Position numbers and translations under genes: made by a program. From NCBI RefSeq assembly GCF_021278025.1, contig NZ_JAIBHJ010000008.1, positions 62,001 to 126,000 on the forward strand: a stretch of DNA of 64,000 bases, read 5' to 3'. Positions within the stretch are counted from its first letter, which is position 1. The number at the start of each line of letters is the position of its first letter. This document shows, one piece after another, positions 17,978-26,774 of the stretch. The notes beneath the pieces were generated by a model. The model was given only the letters and a program-made list of their open reading frames with translations, was not told where the DNA came from and did not search any database. This stretch comes from Motilimonas sp. E26 (lineage in GTDB: Bacteria > Pseudomonadota > Gammaproteobacteria > Enterobacterales > CBDFNC01).

Positions 17978-18089
17978 GATAAGTCGCGATTTCTGATACG
18001 AATATCTGCCGCGGGAAAGCGGCAGTTAAGCCATCAACAGCCTTTGAGGAAGGCTTCACGGCGTTTCGTATCAGAAAATGCAACTTATC
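17978..18089. repeat. Structured 112-base inverted-repeat element
   Basis: The outer arms GATAAGT and ACTTATC, then TTTCTGATACGAA (17990-18002) and TTCGTATCAGAAA (18065-18077), pair perfectly. Two hairpins lie inside: CTGCCGC-N6-GCGGCAG (18006-18025) and AGCCTT-N5-AAGGCT (18039-18055). The result is a cloverleaf-like fold between the small secreted gene and the copA operon. It could be a MITE-like repeat, a structured RNA or a terminator region. No coding frame explains it. Confidence 0.65.
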
Positions 18090-18120
18090 TATAAGTACGG
18101 CATCAATGCGCTTTCCGCCA

Positions 18121-18186
18121 TTACTTGCCCCAAAACCACCAGACAATCAAAATAATCAGCGCAAATCCTATCAAATTAACCCACAT
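18121..18186 (-). CDS. Tiny single-helix membrane protein coupled to copA
   Basis: A 21-residue frame starting MWVNLIGF and ending WWFWGK. Its ATG lies one base after the copA stop codon. The bases AAGAGGAGCG that encode the last copA residues form an excellent ribosome-binding site for it. The peptide is one hydrophobic helix with a tryptophan-rich end and a terminal lysine, like the accessory micro-proteins of other P-type ATPases (KdpF, MgtR). Function is inferred from position only. Confidence 0.6.
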   Translation of the reverse strand: MWVNLIGFALIILIVWWFWGK

Positions 18187-18187
18187 A

Positions 18188-20974
18188 TTAGCGCTCCTCT
18201 TGTTGTACGAGTTGTTTTGCTTTAGGTGAAAACCAGCGTAGTCGGTTGGCATTACTCACTACCGTCACCGACGATAAGGACATGGCCGCTCCTGCAATGA
18301 TCGGGCTAAGTAACCAGCCGGTAAATGGAAACAGCAAGCCTGCCGCAATAGGTATGCCGAGAGAGTTATAAATAAAGGCACCCCAAAGATTTTGCTTAAT
18401 ATTGGTCATGGTGGCACTGCTGATAGCAATCACATTGGAAATGCCATGCAACGAGCTGCGCATTAAGGTGATATCGGCGCTTTCAATGGCCACATCAGTA
18501 CCAGCGCCAATGGCAAAACCGACATCGGCCTGCGCCAGTGCGGGCGCATCATTAATACCATCGCCCACCATGCCAACCACCTTGCCTTGGGCTTGCAAGC
18601 GCTTGATCCATTCAAGCTTATCCTCGGGTAGCTGATTAGCATGAAAGGCATCAATCCCCGTTTGCTGGGCAACTTGCTCGGCCGTGGCCGCGTTATCACC
18701 GGTTAACATCACCACTTCAATGCCTTGCTGATGAAAACGCACGATTGCCGACTTCGCATCCTCACGAATAGGATCATTAATAGCAAAAATAGCTTCTACT
18801 TGATCGCCTAAGGCTAAAAAGACCAAGGTGCTGGCCTGTTGCTCCTCAAGCTGCGCCAAGGCTTCACGGCAATCAATATCAAATTGCGCCATCAGTTGCT
18901 CATTGCCCAATAACACCCGCTGGCCTTGAAAGCTCGCTTGCACGCCAAGGCCCGTTAATGAGGTAAAGTCGGTGACGGTAACCGCGTCAGCCTTGATTTT
19001 TGCTTTATCCGCATACTCCAACAAGGCCTGCGCCAAGGGATGATTCGCCCCTTGCTCCACAGCGGTAACAATTTCTAATAGCGGCTTATCTTGAGAAAAC
19101 GTGTGGTACGCCATGACCTTAGGCTTTCCTTGGGTAATGGTGCCGGTCTTATCCAACACCATCACATTGATTTCGCTAGCACGCTGCAAGGCATCACCAT
19201 GGCGAATTAAGCCGCCAAATTCCGCCGCTTTGCCCACGCCTATCATGGTCGAGATGGGGGTCGCTAACCCCAGCGCACAAGGGCAAGCGATGATCAGCAC
19301 CGCCGTTGCAGTCACTAGCATATAGACCAAACTGGGTGCAGGGCCAAAATTGTACCAAGCCAATGCAGTAATGATGGCAATAATCATCACGCTGGGCACA
19401 AAGATAGCCGACACGCGATCAGCCAAATGACTAATGGGCGGCTTAGAATTTTGCGCTCGGCTCACCATATTGATGATTTGTGCCAGCACGGTTTCACTGC
19501 CCACTTGCTTGGCTTCAAGCACAATACTGCCCGATCCATTCACCGTACCAGCAGAAACATTATCCCCTACTTGTTTCACAACGGGGATCGGCTCTCCCGT
19601 CAACATGGCCTCATCTATACTAGTTTCACCCTCAATCACAACGCCATCTACGGGCAGCTTTTCGCCAGAGCGCACTCGCACGAGATCACCAATAACAACG
19701 TGCTCTACCGGGAGTGAAACTTCTTCACCATTGCGGATCACCCGAGCGGTTTTTACCCGTAAATCCAATAAGCGTTTAATCGCCTGTGAGGTGCGCCCCC
19801 TCGCCTTGAGCTCTAAGGCTTGCCCTAGATTAATCAAACCTAAGATCATCGCCGTCGCTTCAAAGTACAAATGACGTCCACTGCTTGGCAACCACTCGGG
19901 CGCTAACACCACCAGCATCGAATACAACCACGCCGTACCGGTGCCCAGCGCAATTAAGGTATCCATGGTGGCATTACGCGCAGTAAACGCACGCCAAGCG
20001 CCGGTAAAAAAATGCTTGCCGCTGTGCCATAAGATCAAGCCAGTTACCACGCCTACCACCAGCCAGCTAAGCTGCTCGCTGGTAGTGTTTACCTGCATTG
20101 AGCCACCCAGTAAACCATACAGCATCAGCGGGATACCTAGCCCTAGCCCTATCCAGCTTTGCTTGATTTTACTGCGATATTCTTTTGCCTCACGGGCCTC
20201 TTTTTCTTGTTCGGCCACTTCACTATCAAAGATTTCTTTACCGTCATAGCCTGCGCCTTGGATGGCTTTGATCAAGGTGTTGGCATCATAAAGGGAGCTA
20301 ATACTGGCGGTGCGGTTGGCAAAGTTAATGCTAACGGAGTCCGACTCTACCTCAGGTAAGGCATGCAGGGCTTTTTCTATGGTATTGACGCAGCTGGCAC
20401 AGGTTACGCCGATTAATGACAAATTAACGGTTTGGGTATAACCCGCTAGAGTATTAGCCACTTTTTCCTCAACCGAAGGTTCAGGTGTTACTTTTTCGGA
20501 TTCTTCTTCCTTGATTGCTGGCTTGGCGCTGCAAACCGCTTTAGTGGCTTCACCTTGCGGAGCTTGATTTTGCTGCTGATAACCCAGCTCGACTAGGATC
20601 TGCTCTATATAACTTTCACTTAAGCGGCTCTCAAGGGTTAAATGCTGCGCCGCAATATCTAACTTAACCTGAGCCAATGGATCGTCTTGTAAGATCCGCT
20701 TGGTAATTTTATTGACACAAGACTGGCACGACACCTTAGCCGTGTTGGTTTCATAATGCTGCGGCGTAGCTAGCTGAGCTTGATAGCCCACACCGTTAAT
20801 GATTTGGATCACATCGGCTGGGCTTAATACCGAGCCCACCACGGCAAAGGTCTTAGTCTCATCAACCGTGAACTCTACATTCGCGTCACGCTCAGTGAGG
20901 GCGCTGCGAATTTTATTCAAGCATTTCATGCGATTAACGCCCGCCAGCGTAATGGCTATGGGATTATTTGTCAT
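18188..20974 (-). CDS. copA: Copper-exporting P1B-type ATPase CopA
   Basis: A 928-residue inner-membrane Cu(I) pump. Three N-terminal HMA-like domains are visible: the first has lost CxxC (NRMKC, C18 only), the second has CQSC (C83/C86) and the third CASC (C192/C195). Membrane helices follow, with the CPC metal site ([12 protein letters not shown], near residue 563), the phosphorylated aspartate in [11 protein letters not shown] (near 608), and [16 protein letters not shown]. The start overlaps the upstream MerR-family gene by 11 bases, so regulator and pump are one operon. The tiny membrane frame at 18121-18186 follows. Confidence 0.95.
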   Translation of the reverse strand: MTNNPIAITLAGVNRMKCLNKIRSALTERDANVEFTVDETKTFAVVGSVLSPADVIQIINGVGYQAQLATPQHYETNTAKVSCQSCVNKITKRILQDDPLAQVKLDIAAQHLTLESRLSESYIEQILVELGYQQQNQAPQGEATKAVCSAKPAIKEEESEKVTPEPSVEEKVANTLAGYTQTVNLSLIGVTCASCVNTIEKALHALPEVESDSVSINFANRTASISSLYDANTLIKAIQGAGYDGKEIFDSEVAEQEKEAREAKEYRSKIKQSWIGLGLGIPLMLYGLLGGSMQVNTTSEQLSWLVVGVVTGLILWHSGKHFFTGAWRAFTARNATMDTLIALGTGTAWLYSMLVVLAPEWLPSSGRHLYFEATAMILGLINLGQALELKARGRTSQAIKRLLDLRVKTARVIRNGEEVSLPVEHVVIGDLVRVRSGEKLPVDGVVIEGETSIDEAMLTGEPIPVVKQVGDNVSAGTVNGSGSIVLEAKQVGSETVLAQIINMVSRAQNSKPPISHLADRVSAIFVPSVMIIAIITALAWYNFGPAPSLVYMLVTATAVLIIACPCALGLATPISTMIGVGKAAEFGGLIRHGDALQRASEINVMVLDKTGTITQGKPKVMAYHTFSQDKPLLEIVTAVEQGANHPLAQALLEYADKAKIKADAVTVTDFTSLTGLGVQASFQGQRVLLGNEQLMAQFDIDCREALAQLEEQQASTLVFLALGDQVEAIFAINDPIREDAKSAIVRFHQQGIEVVMLTGDNAATAEQVAQQTGIDAFHANQLPEDKLEWIKRLQAQGKVVGMVGDGINDAPALAQADVGFAIGAGTDVAIESADITLMRSSLHGISNVIAISSATMTNIKQNLWGAFIYNSLGIPIAAGLLFPFTGWLLSPIIAGAAMSLSSVTVVSNANRLRWFSPKAKQLVQQEER

Positions 20975-21410
20975 GATCTTGCTCCTTTACATCTAGTGCT
21001 ACGCCCTGCTGCGACCAATTGGCAATTAAGCAACAAATCGCTTGGCCGTTAGGCGCCATATCAGGCTTAGTGGCCCAATCGGCGAACGTGGTTTCCATTA
21101 ACTCAAGATGGCGCTGCAACTGCGCTATTTTGTCTTTAGTGTCAGCAATTTTATCACTGAGCATTTGCCTGACTTTAGGACAAGGCGAATCCTCACGTTG
21201 CGAGTGTTCAATAATGTCTGCAATCTCCTGCAGACTAAAACCTATGTTGCGCGCATGGTTGATAAAAATAAGCCGCTCTAACGCCGCCTGATCGTAACGC
21301 TTATAACCATTGCTCGGATCTTTAGTGGCACTGAGTAATCCCTTACGGGTATAGAAGCGCACGGTTTCTGCCGTGACTCCGGCCGCTCGGGCAATTTCAT
21401 TGGTAAGCAT
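20964..21410 (-). CDS. MerR-family metal-responsive regulator (CueR-like)
   Basis: 148 residues. The N-terminal MerR winged helix reads [23 protein letters not shown], followed by a dimerisation coiled coil. Metal-binding candidates are C77 (DSPCPK) and the C126/C127 pair (AICCLI), closer to the ZntR/CadR pattern than to classical CueR. Its operon partner is a Cu(I) ATPase, so copper is the likely inducer, but other soft metals are possible. It is the first gene of the copA operon and is preceded by a MerR-type operator, so it should regulate itself. Confidence 0.88.
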   Translation of the reverse strand: MLTNEIARAAGVTAETVRFYTRKGLLSATKDPSNGYKRYDQAALERLIFINHARNIGFSLQEIADIIEHSQREDSPCPKVRQMLSDKIADTKDKIAQLQRHLELMETTFADWATKPDMAPNGQAICCLIANWSQQGVALDVKEQDHDK

Positions 21411-21445
21411 GATGTATCTCCACCTAGCTAATACAAGATGATATA

Positions 21446-21477
21446 AGCATACAACCTAGGTGTAACACATAGGTCAA
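21446..21477 (-). promoter_or_regulatory. MerR-type promoter and operator of the copA operon
   Basis: Read on the minus strand, TTGACC (21472-21477) and TATGCT (21446-21451) are separated by 20 bases, the long spacing typical of MerR-activated promoters. Between and across them lies a dyad ACCTA-N11-TAGGT at 21454-21474. Confidence 0.75.
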
Positions 21478-21623
21478 GGAGATATTTTATATGGAGATAT
21501 GATATCTGGTTTTTCAGAAAAGAGTGGCTTTGAATTCAAGCGAAAAGCGCTTAAACAAAGTAACCTGATAGGTAACATCTTCTGCTACAAAACGCCGTGA
21601 AATCTTTCTTATGATAACTTTAC

Positions 21624-21913
21624 TTGTTCATCGGGAAATCACTGTGCGGTGAGCACCAGCGTTTAATATGCTGCGCCCGTACTGCAATTTGCATTAACTC
21701 GTTAGCGTCAGGGGCAAAGCGCGCCAGCATGTCGGTCATACGCTGAGAATACAGCAGCTCTTTCGGCCAACTTTTCCGGTGAACTCTTCTTGGTTAGGAT
21801 CTTGGCTATTAGCTTGATCAATTAACTCAATCACTTGGCTAAACATAAGGTATTCCATTTATCTAATATTCTCGGTATTTTATGCAGCTAGCCAAGATTA
21901 AACTAGTTTGCTG
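21624..21913 (-). pseudogene. Truncated, frameshifted copy of the DUF4202 gene 5' end (right direct repeat)
   Basis: It matches 13103-13392 throughout, including the start codon (ATG at 21846) and the upstream region. Only the first ~74 codons remain. A one-base loss in the CTTTTTCC run (CTTTTCC here) shifts the frame, and the rest of the gene is absent. The copied upstream region now lies directly before the cupin gene and may supply its promoter. Confidence 0.85.
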
Positions 21914-21931
21914 TAATGCCTAGGGGGAAAC

Positions 21932-22315
21932 TTGACCGCCATTTCAAAAGAAAATGCCGAGCATTATAACTGGGGTGAAGAATGTGATGGCTGGCATCTT
22001 GTTAAATCCCAAGCTTTAAGCGTTATCCAAGAGCGCGTGCCGCCCGGCGGCCGTGAAATACGCCATCTACATCAACATGCCGAGCAATTTTTCTACGTGC
22101 TGTCGGGTTGTGCAACGTTAGAAGTTAACGGTGAAACGCATCAACTAACCGCCCAGCAAGGGCTTCATGTTCCCAGCAATACGCCCCATCAGTTAAGCAA
22201 CCTAGGTGAAGTCGATTTACATTTTATCGTTACTTCTACTCCGCCCAGTCATGGTGATAGGATAAATCTGGGGACCTCCACCACTTTGACCGCTGCGGAC
22301 AAACCATGTGAGTAA
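21932..22315 (+). CDS. Cupin-domain protein
   Basis: A 127-residue single-domain cupin. The metal-binding motif is visible as REIRHLHQHAEQFFYVLSG, followed by GLHVPSNTPHQLSN in the second motif. It starts at a TTG preceded by TAGGGGGAAAC. Substrate or ligand is unknown; small cupins can be isomerases, dioxygenases or sugar binders. It is transcribed out of the duplicated DUF4202 upstream region. The next gene starts three bases after its stop. Confidence 0.8.
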   Translation: MTAISKENAEHYNWGEECDGWHLVKSQALSVIQERVPPGGREIRHLHQHAEQFFYVLSGCATLEVNGETHQLTAQQGLHVPSNTPHQLSNLGEVDLHFIVTSTPPSHGDRINLGTSTTLTAADKPCE

Positions 22316-22318
22316 ATA

Positions 22319-22753
22319 ATGAAAAATCACCTTAAAATCACAGCCGATCTCGAAGATGATGGCACGGTGGGATTAACCGCAACCGTTTCATTTGAGGAAT
22401 TTTCTGGCTCTGGCGAAGCTTGGTTTAATATCACTGAGGTGAAACAGTTTATTTCTGAATTAGAGCACTTCGCTCAGACCTCTGAAGCTCATCCAGAGCT
22501 CACTGGCGGTATTTGGGATGGCGAAGGTAATTTACTGCATAAGCTACTTTCACTGCACTTTTACACCTTTTCTCGTTTCCGTGCAGGTGTTTTGGTGACG
22601 TTAGCCAGTCATCCATATACAGGCTGCCGCCCAGAAGAAGTGGCCAGTGTGCAACTTGAGCTAAAACCGGAAACTCAGGCCATTATGCATTTTTGTGAGC
22701 AGCTAAATTCGCTTTTATCAAACAAGACCAGTGAGGCTAGGCTTATCTGTTAG
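22319..22753 (+). CDS. Hypothetical protein co-transcribed with the cupin gene
   Basis: 144 residues, soluble. The pattern FEEFSGSGEAWFNITEVKQFISELEHF, followed by a GGIWDGEG turn and paired strands, resembles small beta-rich WapI/YxiG-type immunity-like proteins, but the resemblance is loose and I do not assign it. It starts three bases after the cupin stop, so the two are translated together. Confidence 0.6.
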   Translation: MKNHLKITADLEDDGTVGLTATVSFEEFSGSGEAWFNITEVKQFISELEHFAQTSEAHPELTGGIWDGEGNLLHKLLSLHFYTFSRFRAGVLVTLASHPYTGCRPEEVASVQLELKPETQAIMHFCEQLNSLLSNKTSEARLIC

Positions 22754-22996
22754 TTGTCACGAAAAGCATGTGCTACAACTGTAAGCATTAGATCCCCAAT
22801 CACCAGACATGTAGTCGAAAAGACTGGCTCCCATAATCCAAGTAATGGGCCGTCAGGTTTATCGCAGCATGACTGCAGCTCCTACGCGTCGATTAATTAG
22901 GTGAGTAGAAAAGTGCAAAATCACCACATATTGCAGATGAGTTAGCCATGCGGCTTTCCTACCTCTGGCACAAAATAGCTTAAGAAGCGTTACTGT

Positions 22997-23028
22997 AAAA
23001 AAGTTACTGTAATTTTATTTACAGTAAC
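22997..23028 (-). terminator. Terminator of the nrdDG operon
   Basis: GTTACTGTAA and TTACAGTAAC form a perfect 10-bp stem with a 6-base loop. On the minus strand it is followed by six T. It lies six bases after the nrdG stop. Confidence 0.9.
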
Positions 23029-23033
23029 TCAGC

Positions 23034-23501
23034 CTACTCACTCAAAGTATGAATGATCTGATTACTGCTGCCGCGCCATTTTAAGCTCGGATCGGCGAGA
23101 TCTTGCTCGAATGGGCCATCGATCAGCACGTCCACCAGCTCCACCACTTTTTGCTGCGCTGGGCTTAAGTTGCTTAAGGTATAGCCCGTCCAGCACCAGA
23201 TATCTTTGCCTTGGGTACGCGCTTTTACTTGCTGCACCAGATCTAAAATCGCATCAAGGTTATTCGGGTGCAACGGGTCGCCGCCGGAAAGGGACAAGCC
23301 ACGGCGTTTGATCCTAGGATCGTTAAGATCATTAATGATCGTTTCCACCATGGCTTGCTCAAAAGGCTGCCCAGCATCACAGCGCCAAGTCGCTTGGTTG
23401 TAGCAGCCCTTGCAGGCATGCTCGCAACCCGACACAAACAAGGTACAACGGGTACCAGGCCCATTCACAACATCCACGCTGTAATACTTTTGATAATGCA
23501 T
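23034..23501 (-). CDS. nrdG: Anaerobic ribonucleotide reductase activating protein NrdG
   Basis: A 155-residue radical SAM enzyme that installs the glycyl radical on NrdD. The 4Fe-4S cysteines lie in SGCEHACKGCYN (CxxxCxxC), followed by LSLSGGDPL. Length is typical of class III activases. It starts nine bases after nrdD ends, as the second gene of the operon. Confidence 0.95.
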   Translation of the reverse strand: MHYQKYYSVDVVNGPGTRCTLFVSGCEHACKGCYNQATWRCDAGQPFEQAMVETIINDLNDPRIKRRGLSLSGGDPLHPNNLDAILDLVQQVKARTQGKDIWCWTGYTLSNLSPAQQKVVELVDVLIDGPFEQDLADPSLKWRGSSNQIIHTLSE

Positions 23502-23510
23502 CAGCTTAGC

Positions 23511-25631
23511 TTAAAGGTGCTTAACGCGACGTTGCACTTCTTCTTGCTTGCCGTCGTTAAATGGCCTTGCGTCAGGGCTACCTAAGTAACCACAAACACG
23601 GCGCGTCACAGATACCGTTGCGGGGTTATGATTACCGCAAGACGGACAAGTAAAACCTTTACTGGTACAGTCAAATTCGCCATTGAAGCCGCACTCGTAA
23701 CATTCATCTATCGGTGTATTGGTACCGTAATAAGGCACGCGTTCAAAGGCATAATCCCATACGTCTTCTAACGCTTCTAAATTATGCTGCATGTTCGGGT
23801 ATTCGCCGTAACAGATAAAACCACCATTGGCGATATCGGGGTAAGCCAACTCAAAATCGAGCTTATCAAATGGGTTAACCTTTTTTTCCACGTCTAAGTG
23901 GAAGCTATTGGTGTAATAGCCTTTATCGGTCACACCTTCAATCACGCCAAAGGTTTTGGTGTCTAACTTACAAAAGCGACTGCATAGGTTTTCACTTGGT
24001 GTGCTATATAAGCTAAAACCATAGCCTGATTCATTTTTCCATTGATCCGTTGCAGCGCGCAGGGTTCTCACTATATTTAGGGCTTTTTCCCGCAGTACTT
24101 CATCGTCGTAGACATGAGTGTCGCTGCCGTATAACCCTTGCACTGTCTCATGTAAGCCAATGTAGCCTAATGAAATAGAAGCGCGGCCATGTTTAAAAAT
24201 CTCACTAATATCATCATCAGGCTTTAACCTCACACCACAAGCTCCTTCCATATAAAGGATCGGTGCCACGCGGGCTTTTACCCCTTCTAAGCGGCTAATG
24301 CGCGAGTCTAATGCCGCTTTGGCAATGGCTAGACGCTGGTCTAGAATCTTATAAAAACGACGCTCGCTGCCTTTCGCTTCAATAGCAATGCGTGGCAGGT
24401 TTAAGCTAACCACACCTAAGTTATTGCGCCCATCATGGATCATTTCACCATCTTCTTCATAAACACCTAGAAAACTACGGCAACCCATTGGTGTTTTGAA
24501 CGACCCGGTTACACGCACTATTTGCTCGTAATTTAAGATATCGGGATACATGCGTTTTGAGGCAGACTCTAATGCCAGTTGCTTAATATCGTAATTAGGA
24601 TCCCCCGCTTGATGGTTCAAGCCGCCTTTAATGGCGAACACTAACTTTGGAAAAATAGCCGTCTTTTTGTTTTTACCTAAGCCAGCAATGCGATTTTTTA
24701 AGATAGAAATTTGAATTAAGCGCGCTGCCCAGCTAGTGCCCAAACCAAAACCGAAGGTGACAAACGGCGTTTGGCCATTAGCGGTATGTAAGGTGTTCAC
24801 TTCATATTCCAATGACTGGAACGCATCGTAACATTCTTTTTCGGTGCGACTACGAGCAAAGCCTTCAGCATCAGATATTTGCCATTGCTGCGCTAACGCG
24901 ACGTTTTTCTCATAGCTGGCCTCAACATACGGCGCTAAGACTTCATCAATGCGATTGATAGTAGTGCCACCATAAATATGGCTGGCTACTTGCGCAATAA
25001 TTTGCGCAGTGACTGCAGTTGCGGTCGCAATAGACTTAGGTGTTTCAATTTCTGCATTACCCATTTTAAAGCCGTGAGTCAGCATGCCTTTTAAGTCGAT
25101 TAGCATGCAGTTAAACATCGGGAAAAATGGCGCGTAGTCTAAATCGTGATAATGAATTTCACCACTTTGATGCGCTTTGACGATTTCTTTGGGCAACATA
25201 TGCTGCGTGGCGTAGTGCTTTGCCACAATACCAGCCAATAAATCACGTTGGGTTGGGATTACCTTGCTGTCTTTATTGGCATTTTCATTGAGGATCGATG
25301 CATCACTTTGCTCAATCAAGCCGCGGATTTCTGTTGCTAGGCGACCTTTTTTCTCACGTACTGAATCACGATCGTGGCGGTATTCAATGTAATGGCGCGC
25401 CACTTCTTTATAGTCACTGGCCATTAACTGGTTTTCAACCGTGTCTTGCAGTTCATGAATGTCCACTTCATAGCGCTGTGCCAATTCTTGCTCGACATTT
25501 TCTGCGATGGTTTGAGCATAATGTTCATCGGGCTCTAACACGTTTTCCATGGCGCACAGCACCGCAGCTTTAATACGATTTAGATCAAATGGCACGCGCG
25601 CGCCATCGCGCTTTATGACGACAGGTTTCAA
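23511..25631 (-). CDS. nrdD: Anaerobic ribonucleoside-triphosphate reductase NrdD
   Basis: A class III ribonucleotide reductase of about 706 residues that makes deoxynucleotides without oxygen. An N-terminal ATP-cone (VIKRDGARVPFDLNRIKAAV) precedes the catalytic barrel. Four C-terminal cysteines bind zinc (CYECG, then CPSCG). The glycyl radical loop is RRVCGYLGSPDARPF. I place the start at a TTG at 25631, because TTAGGAG sits eight bases before it and translation then begins MKPVVIKRDG like other NrdD; an upstream TTG at 25649 is less likely. Confidence 0.95.
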   Translation of the reverse strand: MKPVVIKRDGARVPFDLNRIKAAVLCAMENVLEPDEHYAQTIAENVEQELAQRYEVDIHELQDTVENQLMASDYKEVARHYIEYRHDRDSVREKKGRLATEIRGLIEQSDASILNENANKDSKVIPTQRDLLAGIVAKHYATQHMLPKEIVKAHQSGEIHYHDLDYAPFFPMFNCMLIDLKGMLTHGFKMGNAEIETPKSIATATAVTAQIIAQVASHIYGGTTINRIDEVLAPYVEASYEKNVALAQQWQISDAEGFARSRTEKECYDAFQSLEYEVNTLHTANGQTPFVTFGFGLGTSWAARLIQISILKNRIAGLGKNKKTAIFPKLVFAIKGGLNHQAGDPNYDIKQLALESASKRMYPDILNYEQIVRVTGSFKTPMGCRSFLGVYEEDGEMIHDGRNNLGVVSLNLPRIAIEAKGSERRFYKILDQRLAIAKAALDSRISRLEGVKARVAPILYMEGACGVRLKPDDDISEIFKHGRASISLGYIGLHETVQGLYGSDTHVYDDEVLREKALNIVRTLRAATDQWKNESGYGFSLYSTPSENLCSRFCKLDTKTFGVIEGVTDKGYYTNSFHLDVEKKVNPFDKLDFELAYPDIANGGFICYGEYPNMQHNLEALEDVWDYAFERVPYYGTNTPIDECYECGFNGEFDCTSKGFTCPSCGNHNPATVSVTRRVCGYLGSPDARPFNDGKQEEVQRRVKHL

Positions 25632-25660
25632 GGCGGAAACTCCTAACAAGAGAAGGCCTC

Positions 25661-25707
25661 ACACTAAATGTGGGCAAGATGTATTTAAGAAACACTAGAT
25701 ATTGTGT
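25661..25707 (-). promoter_or_regulatory. Pair of NrdR boxes upstream of nrdD
   Basis: ACACTAGATATTGTGT at 25692-25707 fits the NrdR consensus closely. A weaker box starting ACACTA lies at 25661-25676, exactly 31 bases away, the three-helical-turn spacing seen for NrdR site pairs. NrdR represses ribonucleotide reductase genes when dATP is ample. Confidence 0.75.
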
Positions 25708-25735
25708 ATTAGGCGTAAAATTGCTGTTTAGCGTG

Positions 25736-25749
25736 TTGATCTAGATCAA
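25736..25749 (-). promoter_or_regulatory. FNR box upstream of nrdD
   Basis: TTGATCTAGATCAA is a perfect palindrome matching the FNR consensus TTGAT-N4-ATCAA. It lies about 105 bases before the nrdD start, suited to anaerobic activation of an anaerobic reductase. No FNR gene is present in this window. Confidence 0.85.
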
Positions 25750-25919
25750 CTGAAAAAGAGGATATTTCTGGCTTTTTACTATTTGAGATTAACGTCAAGT
25801 TTGACAATTGTTTTTGTTTTTTGTCTTGCATTGATGCCAAGGCTTTTCGCTCTTGGCTTCGCAAAATATCAAGCAAAATTATGCTGATTTAGCGTATTCT
25901 TTTTACGCTATAATTTTAC

Positions 25920-26252
25920 CTATTCCTGTTCAGTTTGTTTCCATAAGATATGACAGAACTTTTCATCTTGGTCTTTACTAATAAGCAAACGTGCATAAAT
26001 ATCGGTTAGGGCATCGTCTTCATCCACCAATCCAACAACTACTTCTGCATAATTATCTTCGTCTACTTCAAAACCAACATGCTCATCCCAGTCAAAGCCA
26101 ACGGCTACTAAATCGGCTGCACCTTGCTCTTCAAATTGTGCCGCCAGTAAGATCATGTCTGCAGGGTCTAAATTGTCACAGGCTAAATCTAAGAAAATTT
26201 CGTAGGCGGCATCAATCAGCTCATCTGGCGTTAGTTGGTTTTTGTCTGTCAT
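25920..26252 (-). CDS. yciU: DUF440 double-stranded-DNA-mimic family protein (YciU/HI1450)
   Basis: A 110-residue, strongly acidic soluble protein. It follows E. coli YciU along its length: AYEIFLDLACDNLDPADMILL, then QFEEQGAADL, DWDEHVGF and AEVVVGL, ending CHILWK. The H. influenzae homologue was proposed to mimic DNA charge and to bind HU; the cellular role is still unclear. I use the ATG at 26252, preceded by AAGGGGAT. Upstream ATG codons would add a non-conserved tail. Confidence 0.88.
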   Translation of the reverse strand: MTDKNQLTPDELIDAAYEIFLDLACDNLDPADMILLAAQFEEQGAADLVAVGFDWDEHVGFEVDEDNYAEVVVGLVDEDDALTDIYARLLISKDQDEKFCHILWKQTEQE

Positions 26253-26510
26253 ATTAATCCCCTTCAATAAAGGCGCATTAGACCATGACAAGGATTGCAA
26301 AGAAACAAAAATACCACGTCGAAATGGTGGCGAAAAAATTTTTAAAAATAATTTTTTTTACTTGAATTTCTGTCAGACCAGAGCCCACAAGCTTGTCGCG
26401 AGAGGGGCAAAAACACTTAGCGTCAGTTTGGCATTTATGGTCAATTTGTTGTCTATTTTATTTGGCTTTCTCGCCTATACTATTCTTAGTTCGTCACACA
26501 GGAGGTTATT

Positions 26511-26705
26511 ATGATAGGTAAAATAGCAGCTTATTCACTGGTGGGTCAATCTATACAACATGCTGGAATTATTACGTTTTTCAACCAGAAAACCGATGAA
26601 GTGACGATCCGAGATTTTGATGGCAACATCTGGAATGGCTGGGGTTTTCAAATAAAACTCATTCAACCAGAAGAGACCGAAACTGAGCCATCTATAGCAA
26701 GCTGA
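26511..26705 (+). CDS. Small hypothetical protein
   Basis: 64 residues after an excellent ribosome-binding site (CACAGGAGGTTATT). It begins MIGKIAAYSLVGQSIQHAG and contains a short beta-rich DEVTIRDFDGNIWNGWGF segment. No named family is recognised. It lies between yciU and a DsbA-family gene. Confidence 0.65.
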   Translation: MIGKIAAYSLVGQSIQHAGIITFFNQKTDEVTIRDFDGNIWNGWGFQIKLIQPEETETEPSIAS

Positions 26706-26774
26706 ACTGACGGTGGAGACTCAATGCAGGCAGTGTTATGCTGCGCTATCTGTGTCCATTAATACTGACAAACC

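Noticed and set aside
17978-18089. Integron attC site as an explanation of the folded element
   Set aside because: The core GTTRRRY and RYYYAAC termini are not at the expected places and no integrase or cassette array is present.
19434-19874. 146-codon plus-strand frame opposite copA
   Set aside because: It is the antisense shadow of the copA coding region, which has strong family evidence.
26242-26514. 90-codon plus-strand frame overlapping the yciU start region
   Set aside because: It overlaps the yciU promoter and the well-supported small gene at 26511, and has no ribosome-binding site.
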